Assembly (NCBI GenBank): GCA_024226555.1
Contig: JAAELO010000297.1
Coordinates: 47,456-111,455 of the forward strand
Origin: Desulfobacterales bacterium
GTDB taxonomy: Bacteria > Desulfobacterota > Desulfobacteria > Desulfobacterales > JAAELO01
DNA: 64,000 nucleotides
Reading direction: 5' to 3'
Shown here: one piece after another, positions 25,032 to 34,503 of the stretch
How positions within the stretch are numbered: position 1 is the first letter of the stretch
How the letters are laid out: every line of letters starts with the position of its first letter
Translations under genes and position numbers: made by a program
The notes under the pieces: generated by a model
What the model saw: only the letters and a program-made list of their open reading frames with translations
Told to the model about the DNA's origin: nothing
Database searches by the model: none

Positions 25032-26198
25032 ATGATTGCATACTTTGATTGTTTTTCAGGAATAAGTGGAGATATGACGTTAGGGGCTTTTACAGACCTT
25101 GGTGTTCCTGTGGACTTTATTAGAGATGAAATACGAAAAAATCTGATAGATTGTTTCGATATAAAAATTGAAAAAACATCTGTTAATGGCATTAGTGCAA
25201 CAGATGTAAATATTGTAATTGATGAGAACACAGGTCATAAAAGAGATTACAGTTATATCAAAAACCTGATAGAAGAAAGTTCGCTATCTGAAAACGTCAA
25301 AAAGAACTCCCTTGAAATGTTTAAGAATATAGCAGTGGCTGAATCTAAAATCCATAATGCAGATATTAATAAAATCCACTTCCATGAGGTTGGTTCTGTG
25401 GATTCTATTGTTGATATAGTTGGAACTTGCCTTTGTCTTGAAAATTTAGATATTAAAAAGGTATATTCTTCTAAAATATCAACAGGATCTGGTTTTGTAA
25501 AATGTTCCCATGGAGTGATTCCAGTACCAGCACCAGCCACTCTTGAAATTTTAAAAGGTGTTCCTTTAATAGATTCCGGAATTAAAGGTGAACTTGTAAC
25601 TCCAACAGGCGCTGCAATAATTAAGACACTTGCCACCTCTTTTGGAGGTATGGAATTAACACCGGAAAAAACAGGCTATGGATCAGGAAAGAAAAGGTTT
25701 GCCGAAAGACCAAACCTTTTAAGAATTATTCTTGCTAAAGAAGATCGTTCCATTTTACATGACAGGGTTGCTGTTATTGAAACTGTAATAGATGATATGA
25801 ATCCTGAAATTTTTGGGTATTTGATTGAAAAGCTTCTTAAAAAAGGTGCTTTAGATGTCTACTATACACCTGTATTTATGAAGAAAAACAGACCTGCAAC
25901 TAAGGTTACTGTTATTTCTGATGAAAATATAAAGAAAGAGATGATTGACTTAATTCTTACAGAAACAACATCCATAGGAGTTCGCTATAAAACAATGGAT
26001 AGATCTGTGCTTGAAAGAGAAATCGTTTTAATTGAAACATCCCTTGGGAAAATATCATTTAAAAAAATAAAAAAACCGGATGATTCGATTGTTCTCACTC
26101 CGGAATATGAAGAGTGTAAAAAGCTCGCAGTAGATAGAAACATCCCTTTAAAGCAGGTTTATGATCTGCTGACAAAAGAAACAAATGGGCTTTATTAA
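25032..26198 (+). CDS. larC: LarC-type nickel insertion protein
   Basis: 388 residues. Starts MIAYFDCFSGISGDMTLGAF, the LarC/DUF111 signature, with HFHEVGSVDSIVDIVG and GSGFVKCSHGVIPVPAPATLEIL in the first half and VIDDMNPEIFGYLIEKLL plus RPATKVTVIS in the second. LarC is a CTP-dependent nickel cyclometallase that completes the nickel-pincer cofactor of lactate racemase and related enzymes. In Lactiplantibacillus it needs a frameshift. Here it is one continuous frame. No larA, larB or larE is nearby. Confidence 0.9.
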   Translation: MIAYFDCFSGISGDMTLGAFTDLGVPVDFIRDEIRKNLIDCFDIKIEKTSVNGISATDVNIVIDENTGHKRDYSYIKNLIEESSLSENVKKNSLEMFKNIAVAESKIHNADINKIHFHEVGSVDSIVDIVGTCLCLENLDIKKVYSSKISTGSGFVKCSHGVIPVPAPATLEILKGVPLIDSGIKGELVTPTGAAIIKTLATSFGGMELTPEKTGYGSGKKRFAERPNLLRIILAKEDRSILHDRVAVIETVIDDMNPEIFGYLIEKLLKKGALDVYYTPVFMKKNRPATKVTVISDENIKKEMIDLILTETTSIGVRYKTMDRSVLEREIVLIETSLGKISFKKIKKPDDSIVLTPEYEECKKLAVDRNIPLKQVYDLLTKETNGLY

Positions 26199-26247
26199 CA
26201 ATGGCTTGACATGTTTTTGCCAAATATTATAGTTGATAGGATAGTTT

Positions 26248-26697
26248 ATGAAAAATAAAATAATAATGTTTTTAGCAACCGGTGGTTTTATAGGAAAAAT
26301 TCCATTTGCACCGGGAACGTTTGGAACTCTGGTTGGAATTCCACTTTGTATAGCATTAACTTACGCTGCCCCGCTAACTGTGCAATTATCGATGGCATTA
26401 GTTATACTTGGTGTGTGGGTAGCCAATGAAGCAGAAAAGATAACAGGAACAAAAGACCCCGGATGTGTTGTAATTGATGAAATTGCAGGCTTTGTCGTAA
26501 CTATGGCCGGCGTTGTGATTTCACCTCTTTCAATAGTTCTGGGTTTTATTTTGTTCAGGTTTTTTGATATTTTAAAACCATTTCCTGTGAAATACCTTGA
26601 GGATACACTTCCTGGTGGAGCAGGAATAATGTTAGATGATATAGCAGCCGGAATAATGGCGAACATTTGTTTACATGTAATTCTTTATTTTGTTTAA
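26248..26697 (+). CDS. pgpA: Phosphatidylglycerophosphatase A
   Basis: 149 residues with four hydrophobic segments and the PgpA motifs GKIPFAPGTFGTL, DPGCVVIDEIAGF and GGAGIMLDDIAAGI; the Asp and Glu residues in the latter two bind metal. It dephosphorylates phosphatidylglycerol phosphate at the inner membrane. ATG 26248 follows GATAGGAT. It lies 50 bases after larC and 60 before recA. A pgpA-recA linkage is common in proteobacterial-type genomes. Confidence 0.9.
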   Translation: MKNKIIMFLATGGFIGKIPFAPGTFGTLVGIPLCIALTYAAPLTVQLSMALVILGVWVANEAEKITGTKDPGCVVIDEIAGFVVTMAGVVISPLSIVLGFILFRFFDILKPFPVKYLEDTLPGGAGIMLDDIAAGIMANICLHVILYFV

Positions 26698-26757
26698 ATC
26701 ATCATTTTTTTAAATTTATATTATAGATAACTGGATAAAACTGGTACAGGAGAAGAT

Positions 26758-27822
26758 ATGAGTAAAGATAAATCAAAAGCATTAGAATCTGCGATGACTC
26801 AGATAGAAAGACAGTTTGGAAAAGGTTCCATAATGAAGCTTGGTGATCGGGAGATCATTGCTGTTCCAACTATATCCACAGGATCTCTTGGTCTTAACAA
26901 ATCCCTTGGAATTGGGGGACTTCCTAAAGGCCGTGTTGTTGAAATATATGGTCCTGAATCATCAGGTAAAACAACTTTAACACTTCATGCCGTTGCTGAA
27001 TGCCAGAAAGCTGGGGGAGTTGCAGCTTTTATTGACGCTGAACACGCTCTTGATGTAAGTTATGCAAAACGTCTTGGAGTAAATTGTGATGAGCTTCTTA
27101 TTTCTCAGCCAGATACAGGTGAACAAGCTCTTGAAATAGCAGATATGCTTGTTCGAAGTGGTGCTATAGATATAATCGTTATTGACTCAGTTGCTGCTCT
27201 CGTTCCAAGAGCTGAAATTGAAGGTGATATGGGTGATTCCCACATGGGTCTTCAGGCAAGACTTATGTCACAGGCTTTGAGAAAGCTAACAGGTACAATT
27301 GGAAAAACAAACACAACTATTATTTTCATCAACCAGATCAGAATGAAAATTGGTATTGTATTTGGAAACCCTGAAACAACAACAGGTGGTAACGCTCTTA
27401 AATTTTACTCATCTGTGAGACTTGAAATCAGACGAAGCGCTGCAATTAAAGATGGCCAGGAAATTATAGGAAACAGGACCAGAGTAAAGGTTGTTAAAAA
27501 TAAAATGGCACCTCCTTTCAAAGAAGCTGAATTTGACCTGATGTATGGAGAGGGTATCTCTCAAACAGGAGAGCTTCTTGATATTGGTGTTGAAGAAAAT
27601 CTTATAGAAAAAAGTGGTTCATGGTATTCATACAATGGTGAAAGAATTGGCCAGGGCCGTGAAAATGTGAAAAAATATTTTAAAGAACATAATGATATAT
27701 ATAAGGATATACACGCTAAATTAGAAGCAAAACTTGGATTTGGTCAGAATGCAAATAAAGAAGAAACTAAAAAAGTAGAAGAAGTTAAAGCACCAAAGAA
27801 AGAGGCAAAAGTTAAAAAATAA
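26758..27822 (+). CDS. recA: Recombinase RecA
   Basis: 354 residues from ATG 26758 after CAGGAGA. All RecA landmarks are present: [12 protein letters not shown], Walker [21 protein letters not shown], Walker [22 protein letters not shown], and [10 protein letters not shown] with the [15 protein letters not shown] loop-L2 region. The C-terminus is Lys/Glu-rich, ending KEAKVKK, more basic than the acidic E. coli tail. It carries out homologous recombination and SOS signalling. I could not identify a LexA box with confidence. Confidence 0.98.
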   Translation: MSKDKSKALESAMTQIERQFGKGSIMKLGDREIIAVPTISTGSLGLNKSLGIGGLPKGRVVEIYGPESSGKTTLTLHAVAECQKAGGVAAFIDAEHALDVSYAKRLGVNCDELLISQPDTGEQALEIADMLVRSGAIDIIVIDSVAALVPRAEIEGDMGDSHMGLQARLMSQALRKLTGTIGKTNTTIIFINQIRMKIGIVFGNPETTTGGNALKFYSSVRLEIRRSAAIKDGQEIIGNRTRVKVVKNKMAPPFKEAEFDLMYGEGISQTGELLDIGVEENLIEKSGSWYSYNGERIGQGRENVKKYFKEHNDIYKDIHAKLEAKLGFGQNANKEETKKVEEVKAPKKEAKVKK

Positions 27823-27876
27823 AATTGATAAATAAGATGTAAATTATTACGTATTAAAACTGAACGGAGTTACCAA

Positions 27877-30495
27877 ATGACAGGAAATGAAGCTCGAAAA
27901 CTATTTATTGAATATTTTAAAAAACATAACCACCATGAAGTTAGAAGTTCTTCACTAATACCACATGATGACCCTACTCTGCTTTTTGTAAATGCCGGAA
28001 TGGTTCAATTCAAAAGGATATTTATCGGTGAAGAGAAACGTGAATATTCAATGGCAACAACATCTCAAAAATGTGTTCGAGCCGGTGGAAAGCATAATGA
28101 CCTTGAAAATGTTGGATACACTGCAAGGCATCACACTTTCTTTGAGATGCTTGGTAACTTTTCGTTTGGTGAATATTTTAAAGATAAAGCTATTGAGTTT
28201 GCATGGGATCTTTTAACAACAGGATATAAACTCCCAATCGATAAACTCTGGATCTCAATATATCTTGATGATGATGAAGCTTATGATATCTGGCACAACA
28301 AAATGGGCGTGCCAGATGATAAAATTGTAAGGCTTGGAGAAGAGGAAAACTTCTGGTCAATGGGTGATACTGGTCCCTGTGGTCCATGTAGTGAAATTCA
28401 TATCGATCGTGGTGAAGAGTTTGGCTGTGATAAGGAAACATGTGCTGTTGGATGTGACTGTGACAGATATCTTGAGATCTGGAACCTCGTTTTCATGCAG
28501 TTTAACAAAGATGCAGACGGAAACATGGAGCCACTTCCAAAACCAAGTATCGATACAGGAATGGGTCTTGAAAGAATTCTATCCGTAATGCAGGACACAA
28601 AGACCAATTACGAAACAGATCTTTTTATTCCAATCATGGAAACAGTTGAAAGATTATCCGGCAAGAAACTTGGAGATAGTGATGAAACAGATGTGGCAAT
28701 GAAAGTTATTGCAGATCACAGTAGAGCAGCATCGTTCTTGATTGGTGACGGAATACTTCCATCCAATGAAGGCCGTGGTTATGTTTTAAGACGTATCATG
28801 AGAAGAGCAATTCGCTATGGTAGAAATCTTGGTTTAACAAAACCGTTCCTCCATGAAACAGCTGAAACTGCTTTTGAAGTAATGAAAGAAGGGTATCCTG
28901 AGCTTTTTGAATCAAAAGCATTCATTCTTAACGCCATTAAAAATGAAGAGGAAAGATTCTCTGCAACACTTGATCGTGGTCTTAGAATTCTTAATGACAC
29001 ATTAGGTGAAATGCATGATGCTGGTAATAAAATTATATCAGGAAATGTAATTTTCAAACTTTACGATACTTTCGGTTTTCCAGTTGATATCATCAAAGAT
29101 ATTGTTAAAGGAAGTGATATCACCTTAGATATTGCTGGTTATGACGAGAAAATGAAAGAGCAAAAAGAAAAAGGTGGTGGAAAAACTTCCTTTGAAGGTC
29201 TTTCTGAAGCATTTAAAAAGTTAAGCTCTGAAGGTGTAAAAACTAAGTTTAAAGGTTACGACTCTTTATCTTACAAATCTGAAATTCTTGCAATGGTATC
29301 TGATGGTAAAGAAGTAGATTCCGCTTCCAAAGGACAAAAAATAGAATTGGTTACAAAAGAGACGCCATTTTATGCAGAGTCCGGTGGACAAGCTGGAGAC
29401 AGTGGTGAAATTAAAGGTGATGGTTTTCTTCTTAATGTAACAGAAACTTTAAAGGACCCAACAGGACTTTTTATTCATATCGGTGAAGTAAAGGGTGGTA
29501 CGGTAAAGAAAGGTGCTCAGGTTGAACTGATAGCAGATGAAGCAAAACGAGCTGCGACTGAGTTGAATCATACAGCAACCCATATTCTGCATTCTGCATT
29601 AAGGGAAGTACTTGGCGATCATGTAAAACAAGCAGGATCTCTTGTTTCCCACGACAGATTAAGATTTGATTTCTCCCATTTTTCAGGAGTTGACAGAGAA
29701 AAACTGGATGAGATAGAAAAATACGTAAACAGTAAAATACGTGAAAACGTAGCTGTTGACACTAATGAAATGAGTGCGGAAGAAGCTTTTAAAACAGGTG
29801 CGACAGCACTCTTTGAAGAGAAATATGGAGATACTGTAAGAGTTGTTTCACTTCCTCCATTTAGTAAAGAGTTTTGTGGTGGAACCCATACAACAAGAAC
29901 CGGAAATATAGGTTACTTTAGAATTCTTTCAGAAGTTGGTATCGCAGCAGGAGTCAGAAGAATCGAAGCTCTTACAGGCAGTGATGCAATAGACCATATG
30001 CATGATGTTTACAAAAAAGTTACGGATCTTTCCAACCTTGTTAAAACTACTCCGGAAAAACTTACTGATAGAATAAACGCTGTTGTAACTGAACATAAAG
30101 CATCTCTTAAAGAACTTGAGAAGTTAAAAGCTTCTCTTGCAGCAAAATCTGCTGATAATATTGAAGATGATATAAAAGAGATTAATGGAATAAAGGTTGT
30201 AGCTAAAAAGGTTGAGGTTGAAAAACCAGCTGAACTTAGAGACCTTGCTGACAAATTCAAGGATAAAATCAAATCCGGGATAGTAGTTTTAGGTGCAGCA
30301 TCAGGTGGTAAAGCTCTTTTAATTGCGATTGTTACCAAAGATCTTACAGATAAATATAAGGCTGGTAATATTATTAAAGAGATTGCATCTATCGTCGGCG
30401 GAGGTGGAGGAGGTAGGCCCGATATGGCACAGGCCGGAGGGTCCAAGCCGGAAAATCTTTCTGAAGCTTTAGCCAAAGTTGAAGAGTTAATATAG
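27877..30495 (+). CDS. alaS: Alanine-tRNA ligase
   Basis: 872 residues, normal for a full-length AlaRS, with ATG 27877 after ACGGAG. Catalytic domain motifs include LLFVNAGMVQFK, RAGGKHNDLENVGYTARHHTFFEMLGNFSFG and GMGLERI. The editing domain has LNHTATHILHSALR and FCGGTHTTRTG, giving the zinc-binding HxxxH and Cys/His residues. The C-Ala domain ends with a GGGGGGRPDMAQAGG block. A CDKETCAVGCDCDRY insert around residue 185 is Cys-rich and may bind zinc, as in many bacterial AlaRS. recX is absent between recA and alaS. Confidence 0.98.
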   Translation: MTGNEARKLFIEYFKKHNHHEVRSSSLIPHDDPTLLFVNAGMVQFKRIFIGEEKREYSMATTSQKCVRAGGKHNDLENVGYTARHHTFFEMLGNFSFGEYFKDKAIEFAWDLLTTGYKLPIDKLWISIYLDDDEAYDIWHNKMGVPDDKIVRLGEEENFWSMGDTGPCGPCSEIHIDRGEEFGCDKETCAVGCDCDRYLEIWNLVFMQFNKDADGNMEPLPKPSIDTGMGLERILSVMQDTKTNYETDLFIPIMETVERLSGKKLGDSDETDVAMKVIADHSRAASFLIGDGILPSNEGRGYVLRRIMRRAIRYGRNLGLTKPFLHETAETAFEVMKEGYPELFESKAFILNAIKNEEERFSATLDRGLRILNDTLGEMHDAGNKIISGNVIFKLYDTFGFPVDIIKDIVKGSDITLDIAGYDEKMKEQKEKGGGKTSFEGLSEAFKKLSSEGVKTKFKGYDSLSYKSEILAMVSDGKEVDSASKGQKIELVTKETPFYAESGGQAGDSGEIKGDGFLLNVTETLKDPTGLFIHIGEVKGGTVKKGAQVELIADEAKRAATELNHTATHILHSALREVLGDHVKQAGSLVSHDRLRFDFSHFSGVDREKLDEIEKYVNSKIRENVAVDTNEMSAEEAFKTGATALFEEKYGDTVRVVSLPPFSKEFCGGTHTTRTGNIGYFRILSEVGIAAGVRRIEALTGSDAIDHMHDVYKKVTDLSNLVKTTPEKLTDRINAVVTEHKASLKELEKLKASLAAKSADNIEDDIKEINGIKVVAKKVEVEKPAELRDLADKFKDKIKSGIVVLGAASGGKALLIAIVTKDLTDKYKAGNIIKEIASIVGGGGGGRPDMAQAGGSKPENLSEALAKVEELI

Positions 30496-30545
30496 TTGGC
30501 GTCGTAAAATTTCTTAATTTGCAGCGTTAAATTTTGTAGTATTTT

Positions 30546-30570
30546 AGGAGGGCCTAAGCCCTCCTTTTTT
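30546..30570 (+). terminator. Rho-independent terminator after alaS
   Basis: Stem AGGAGGGC with GCCCTCCT around a CTAA loop, then six T. The same hairpin recurs at 31647 and 35184 within a longer dispersed repeat, which is unusual for a simple terminator. Confidence 0.85.
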
Positions 30571-30599
30571 ATTTTAGACCTGGAAGATATGGTGAGATT

Positions 30600-31046
30600 A
30601 TGAAAAGAGTTTTAATCATATATTTAATTTTAATATTTCTTGGGAATACCAAAGCCGAAACGCTTAAGCCTGCGAACATCTTAGCTCAAAGCATTGGTAA
30701 AATAATACTTTTTGAAGATAAATGTGAACGATATTATAAAGTTGGTGGAAATCCCTACTCACCTGAGAAACATATGCTTATGATAGAAAAAGAGTTCGAA
30801 ATGATTAAAAGTAAATTGCCTCGAGACAAACAGATAGATTTTTTATGGACAATTTGGAGTCACTCTAATTTCGGTTCTCACTATTCAGAAAGATTTACTG
30901 AAATGCTATATAAGTGTTGCTATGAAGATTTTTTGATTGAAATAAATAAATATTTAACAAATGGTTCTAAGCATGATATGGCTTTAATACACAAGGCAAA
31001 GCAAATTAAATATTCATTTGAAATATTAAAAAAGCACAACAAATAA
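30600..31046 (+). CDS. Exported unknown protein
   Basis: 148 residues with a signal peptide (RVLIIYLILIFLGNTKA). The mature chain is helical with aromatic clusters (DFLWTIWSHSNFGSHYSERF) and three Cys. No recognised domain. It sits alone between the alaS terminator and trmO. The weak GATGG... upstream context makes the exact start less certain. Confidence 0.55.
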   Translation: MKRVLIIYLILIFLGNTKAETLKPANILAQSIGKIILFEDKCERYYKVGGNPYSPEKHMLMIEKEFEMIKSKLPRDKQIDFLWTIWSHSNFGSHYSERFTEMLYKCCYEDFLIEINKYLTNGSKHDMALIHKAKQIKYSFEILKKHNK

Positions 31047-31102
31047 AAGTACTTCGGTACATCAGTTATTTTCGATTATTCACAAAAAAAGAGACAAAAG
31101 AA

Positions 31103-31579
31103 ATGCATGATATAAATCCAATTGGAATAATACATTCACCTTATAAATCAATTGAAGATATGCCTATTCAACCCAAAGGTGCATCAGAAGTTACTGGCCA
31201 AGTAATAGTGGATGAAGAATATATTGACGGATTGCAGGACCTTGATGGCTTCAGTCATATATATCTTCTGTATAGTTTTCATAAGGCAACACGAACCGAA
31301 ATGCATGTAACCCCTTTTATGGACAAAAAAACAAGGGGAGTATTTGCCACACGTTCTCCACTGCGACCCAATCATATTGGCATATCTATTGTTAACTTAG
31401 TAAAAATCGAAGGTAATAAAGTTTTTGTAAAGGGAATTGATATACTTGATGGAACCCCATTATTGGATATAAAGCCATATATAGAAAAGTTTGATTCAGT
31501 ACAAAATAGTTCTTCCGGGTGGCTGCAAGCCAGTGAAGAAGAAATTAGAACAAAACGCTCTGATAAGCGATTCAGGTAA
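31103..31579 (+). CDS. trmO: TrmO-like tRNA t6A methyltransferase
   Basis: 158 residues. The TsaA/TrmO signature is clear: IGIIHSPYK at the start, FSHIYLLYSFH, then RGVFATRSPLRPNHIGIS and LDGTPLLDIKPYI. TrmO transfers a methyl group from SAM to N6-threonylcarbamoyladenosine at position 37 of certain tRNAs using a small beta-barrel fold. ATG 31103 lies after a GAGACAAAAGAA tract, a mediocre ribosome site. This version lacks the C-terminal extension of E. coli TrmO. Confidence 0.85.
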   Translation: MHDINPIGIIHSPYKSIEDMPIQPKGASEVTGQVIVDEEYIDGLQDLDGFSHIYLLYSFHKATRTEMHVTPFMDKKTRGVFATRSPLRPNHIGISIVNLVKIEGNKVFVKGIDILDGTPLLDIKPYIEKFDSVQNSSSGWLQASEEEIRTKRSDKRFR

Positions 31580-31591
31580 TATTAAAGCATA

Positions 31592-31696
31592 GGGAACCTC
31601 TAATATAAAGTCGCTCCTGTTAAAATAGTGCATAGTCGTTTTTTTTAGGAGGGCCTAAGCCCTCCCTTGATTTTAAGAGATTCACTCTTTAATAAT
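31592..31696 (+). repeat. Composite dispersed repeat with terminator hairpin
   Basis: Begins with GGGAACCTCTAATA, the terminal sequence of the interspersed family seen at 33507 and elsewhere, then GTCGCTCCTGTTAAAATAG, a T-run, and the hairpin GGAGGGC/GCCCTCC (31648 to 31665), ending ACTCTTTAATAA. A second copy of all but the first part lies at 35143 to 35220. Confidence 0.7.
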
Positions 31697-31737
31697 ACTC
31701 AAATACCCCCCGGAATGATTTTTTTTAAAATATTCAT

Positions 31738-31872
31738 ATGCATAAGATTTTCGGGTGTGTGAACGCAAAAAACGACTTCGGTATGGAAATAGAATACTTT
31801 TACCGAAGTATTTTAGAGTATGATGGTAACGGAGGTTGGATTATCAGAAAATTAAAAGTTCACAGGAAATAG
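31738..31872 (+). CDS. Possible 44-residue ORF or relic
   Basis: ATG 31738 opens MHKIFGCVNAKNDFGMEIEYF and ends WIIRKLKVHRK before TAG. The composition looks protein-like, but there is no ribosome site and no recognised family. Listed because it is the only candidate in this part of the spacer. Confidence 0.25.
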   Translation: MHKIFGCVNAKNDFGMEIEYFYRSILEYDGNGGWIIRKLKVHRK

Positions 31873-31906
31873 AATACGTAATAGCTTAATAAAACAACCT
31901 CTCAAT

Positions 31907-31932
31907 AAGGGTATTCTTAATCAGAATACCTT
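31907..31932. other. Hairpin in spacer
   Basis: GGTATTCT and AGAATACC form an 8-bp stem around a TAATC loop. It could be a terminator stem but has no proper U-run, so its role is unclear. Confidence 0.35.
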
Positions 31933-32124
31933 ATTTCAATTCTTTTCTGTATAGATATCATCCAAAAGCATTTCAAATAGTTATAGCAGTTAAATACCGG
32001 GGTCATATTTATTAACGTAATTTATTGTGAGAAATTTATTTAGTTATTCCGGCCCCGGTTAGATTTTTAGATTGTATGAGGTAAAGGGTAAGAAGCTACT
32101 TAACCAATAAAAAGGACTACTACT

Positions 32125-32238
32125 ATGTTTAAAATGATTAGCAACACATCAATATTATTCTTAGTAATGGTAGTCATGTATTGGAGTATTCTTGGCATTA
32201 CAGTAGCTTTAGAGAATGTATTTAGTTGGGTGTTCTAA
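32125..32238 (+). CDS. 37-residue single-span membrane peptide
   Basis: ATG 32125 with AAAGGAC about 7 bases upstream. The peptide (starting MFKMISNTSILFLVMVV) has one hydrophobic span and ends ALENVFSWVF. Its last nine codons plus the trailing CATTC are repeated at 34969 and, inverted, at 38487, without the rest of the gene. Size and hydrophobicity resemble small membrane proteins, including type I toxins, but there is no direct evidence for either. Confidence 0.4.
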   Translation: MFKMISNTSILFLVMVVMYWSILGITVALENVFSWVF

Positions 32239-32245
32239 ATCATTC
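32207..32245 (+). repeat. Dispersed repeat, copy 1 (gene-tail repeat)
   Basis: CTTTAGAGAATGTATTTAGT followed by TGGGTGTTCTAAATCATTC. Other copies are at 34969 to 35007 (plus, 38 of 39 bases by eye) and 38487 to 38518 (minus, partial). Confidence 0.75.
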
Positions 32246-32286
32246 CTTGTTTATCAGGTTTTCTGTATAGTTCTTTGACAATTTAA

Positions 32287-32439
32287 ATGTTACTAATTCT
32301 ATTTATTTCTGAAATGACACAAGCGTTAAAGAGTATTCCAGATATTCAAAAAAGTGCTGTTTACAAGATGGCTCATTTGCATTTACTTGATCACGATAGC
32401 GGCAAAGGTGCGAACGGATATAAACTAAAACAGTTTTAG
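32287..32439 (+). CDS. Possible 50-residue ORF
   Basis: MLLILFISEMTQALKSIPD start, ending GANGYKLKQF; the middle (SAVYKMAHLHLLDHDSGKG) looks coding. No good ribosome site. Might be a fragment of a larger gene. Unrecognised. Confidence 0.25.
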   Translation: MLLILFISEMTQALKSIPDIQKSAVYKMAHLHLLDHDSGKGANGYKLKQF

Positions 32440-32480
32440 ACTGCAACAACAGAAGCATTTAGTCAATAGGGGTATTTAAA

Positions 32481-33227
32481 ATGATCAAAAAACTTATCAT
32501 AGTATTTTTCTGTATATCGCTGATAACTGGATCAACCACAGCAACTGCAACACTAATATTTAATGAAAAAGTTGATATGTTAGATCTGTTTTCCAAGATA
32601 GAACAAAAAAAATCCTTTTTTAAAAAATGGGATAAATACCTAAGAAGTACCATGTCTGTTAGTTCACGGAACTATTCAAATACTGTTTTTAAATCAAAAA
32701 ATAAATGGTTGAGCTTGTTGGATGATCACAACACAAAAGTAAAGATTGTTCGAGAATTGACCAAATCCAATGAATATAATAATCAATGGGTTGAGAGATT
32801 AAAAAGTAAGATTAGTGATAAAGAACTGAAAAAAAGACGTAAGGAGATCAGCAAAACATTCTTTTATATAATGCTCAAATCACATCAACCATATCTTGAA
32901 GAGTCTGCGAAAGAGGTAGTTTATTATGGTAGAATATATTTCAATCTTGTTGACGATTACATAAGAGTTTTTATGAGTTATTATAAAAGACTACCTGAGA
33001 AAGAAAGAAACAAGAATGTTTATTTTTATAGCAAAATCCAAGAAGCAAAAAACGATTTTGAAGCGAGAAAGTCATATTATTTAATAATAGCAGATACGAA
33101 ATATTTTTTATTAGGTGAGATGGTTAATAATCTTGAAAATAAGGATGTTTATAACTTGCTATCTTCAGAGAAGATATTCCAAAAGCCCTTTGACCTTTTC
33201 AAGGCTCTTAATGATCTTTATAAGTAG
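32481..33227 (+). CDS. Exported helical protein of unknown function
   Basis: 248 residues, ATG 32481 after AGGGG. Signal peptide or anchor IIVFFCISLITGSTTATA. The mature part is very basic and helical with many Lys/Tyr residues (KKSFFKKWDKYLRS, DKELKKRRKEISKTFFYIML, RVFMSYYKRLPEKERNKN). No Cys and no recognised domain. Isolated gene in a repeat-rich island. Confidence 0.55.
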   Translation: MIKKLIIVFFCISLITGSTTATATLIFNEKVDMLDLFSKIEQKKSFFKKWDKYLRSTMSVSSRNYSNTVFKSKNKWLSLLDDHNTKVKIVRELTKSNEYNNQWVERLKSKISDKELKKRRKEISKTFFYIMLKSHQPYLEESAKEVVYYGRIYFNLVDDYIRVFMSYYKRLPEKERNKNVYFYSKIQEAKNDFEARKSYYLIIADTKYFLLGEMVNNLENKDVYNLLSSEKIFQKPFDLFKALNDLYK

Positions 33228-33387
33228 GGTGCGCAATTTCAGATTTATTGTTTTTATTGCAAACGATTAATAGGACAACTCTTTCGTAGGGTGTCGTTTT
33301 TGGTTTTCAAAACGCACCGGACACAACCATAGTAATTTGAAAGAAGATGAAAATCAAAGTAAAAAAATTAGGTTATATTACCGGGTT

Positions 33388-33427
33388 TTGATGTTAATTT
33401 TTTATAAATCCTTGTAAAGGTGTGTTT
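33388..33427 (+). repeat. Short dispersed repeat upstream of interspersed element
   Basis: TTGATGTTAATTTTTTATAA followed by ATCCTTGTAAAGGTGTGTTT. A similar copy lies at 40822 to 40863, again 100 to 120 bases from a GGGAATCTCTAATAA end. Confidence 0.5.
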
Positions 33428-33506
33428 ACAACACGTTCCCCTACATCTGACAAACATAGTAGCATTTGTTAAGTAAAAGTAATAATAGGCTTACTTTGAC
33501 CCTAAA

Positions 33507-33635
33507 GGGAATCTCTAATAACTGTTCTTTTGGCAAAATACTTTGATATTTCCAAAAAAAACTGTAATAAAATCGGCTCGTTATTTTTTGAAATGCCTTG
33601 TATTTTATCCAAAATTCTAATTATTAGAGGTTCCC
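33507..33635. repeat. MITE-like interspersed element with terminal inverted repeats
   Basis: Left end GGGAATCTCTAATAA, right end TTATTAGAGGTTCCC, 129 bases in between and no ORF. TAAA flanks both ends and may be a target duplication. Internal GGCTCGTTATTTTTT and CCAAAATTCTAATTATT blocks recur in the copies at 60648 and 63908. It lies 17 bases from the methyltransferase terminator. Confidence 0.75.
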
Positions 33636-33651
33636 TAAAATTAAAAAAAGC

Positions 33652-33680
33652 TTTATTGAGGGGAAAAACCCCTCAATAAA
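33652..33680 (-). terminator. Terminator of the methyltransferase gene
   Basis: Perfect 12-bp stem TTTATTGAGGGG/CCCCTCAATAAA around AAAAA, followed on the minus strand by CTTTTTTT. It sits just downstream of the stop at 33694. Confidence 0.85.
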
Positions 33681-33693
33681 TAAATGAAAAAAA

Positions 33694-34503
33694 TTAAGCA
33701 GTTTTTTTATATGCAAAATCACCACCCATATAATTTTCAAGTTCAGGTTTAATATTGAACTGTTGAGATAATTCAACATACTCTTTTTTAGCAGCAACAG
33801 ATTTATTATGACTTCCTTTTTTGCTGCGAATCATAACGTTTTTATCAGTATATCGTGAAGATACAAATTCAAAAATATCCACTATATAGTTGTTTGACTC
33901 AAGAAGAAGTGCACGAAGCGAATCTCCAATCATATATGTTATTTTATCCTTAAAAACTCTGTGCTTTGTAATTCCACTGTAAGGATGTGCTCCTAATTTC
34001 TTTTTAAAACTGTGCTGACAGCAGGAAACAGATAAAATATTTTTAGCACGGCTTTTAAGCCCAAAATAAAGAGTCTTATCAGTTGCTGTATCACAGGCAT
34101 GAAGAGAGTAAACAAGCTCAACATTTCCTTTAATAGAAAAGTCCATTATGTCTTCAGAATGGAAATACATATTGGAGAAACCTGATTCTATAGCAAGTTT
34201 TTCAGATTTTTCCATAAGGCTTTTATTTTGATCAACACAATGGATCTCAATATTTTTTTTCTCGATTTCTTTATAAAAGAAATAAACAAGAAAGCTTAAA
34301 TAGCAGTTTCCTGCACCGCAATCTACAAAAACAATCCTCCGCTTAGGCGAATATTTCTTCACCATGGAATGAATTATTTCAAGATATGCAAGAATCTGCT
34401 CAATTTTTGCTTCCTTTTTTGGAGAATCATCTCCATTATTCTTAAGTTTCATTTTAAGAAATATATTATTTAGTTTTTCTTTATTTTCTCTATTTATTAA
34501 CAT
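33694..34503 (-). CDS. SAM-dependent methyltransferase, Methyltransf_32-like
   Basis: 269 residues. The SAM-binding motif is VFVDCGAGNCYLSFLVYFF near residues 58 to 76, with an acidic turn IEIHCVDQN. VYSLHACDTATD and a following SVSCCQHSFKKKLG are the pattern of the Methyltransf_32/RNA-type group, in which a Cys-rich segment lies near the active site. Substrate is probably RNA or a protein, not determinable here. A monocistronic gene with its own terminator. Confidence 0.7.
   Translation of the reverse strand: MLINRENKEKLNNIFLKMKLKNNGDDSPKKEAKIEQILAYLEIIHSMVKKYSPKRRIVFVDCGAGNCYLSFLVYFFYKEIEKKNIEIHCVDQNKSLMEKSEKLAIESGFSNMYFHSEDIMDFSIKGNVELVYSLHACDTATDKTLYFGLKSRAKNILSVSCCQHSFKKKLGAHPYSGITKHRVFKDKITYMIGDSLRALLLESNNYIVDIFEFVSSRYTDKNVMIRSKKGSHNKSVAAKKEYVELSQQFNIKPELENYMGGDFAYKKTA

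Noticed and set aside
26700..26757. SOS box upstream of recA
   Set aside because: CTGGATAAAACTGGTACAG has the wrong spacing for the CTG-N10-CAG box and no other box is clear.
30009..30476. 155-residue open frame antisense to alaS
   Set aside because: Shadow of the AlaRS C-terminal coding region; no promoter or ribosome site.
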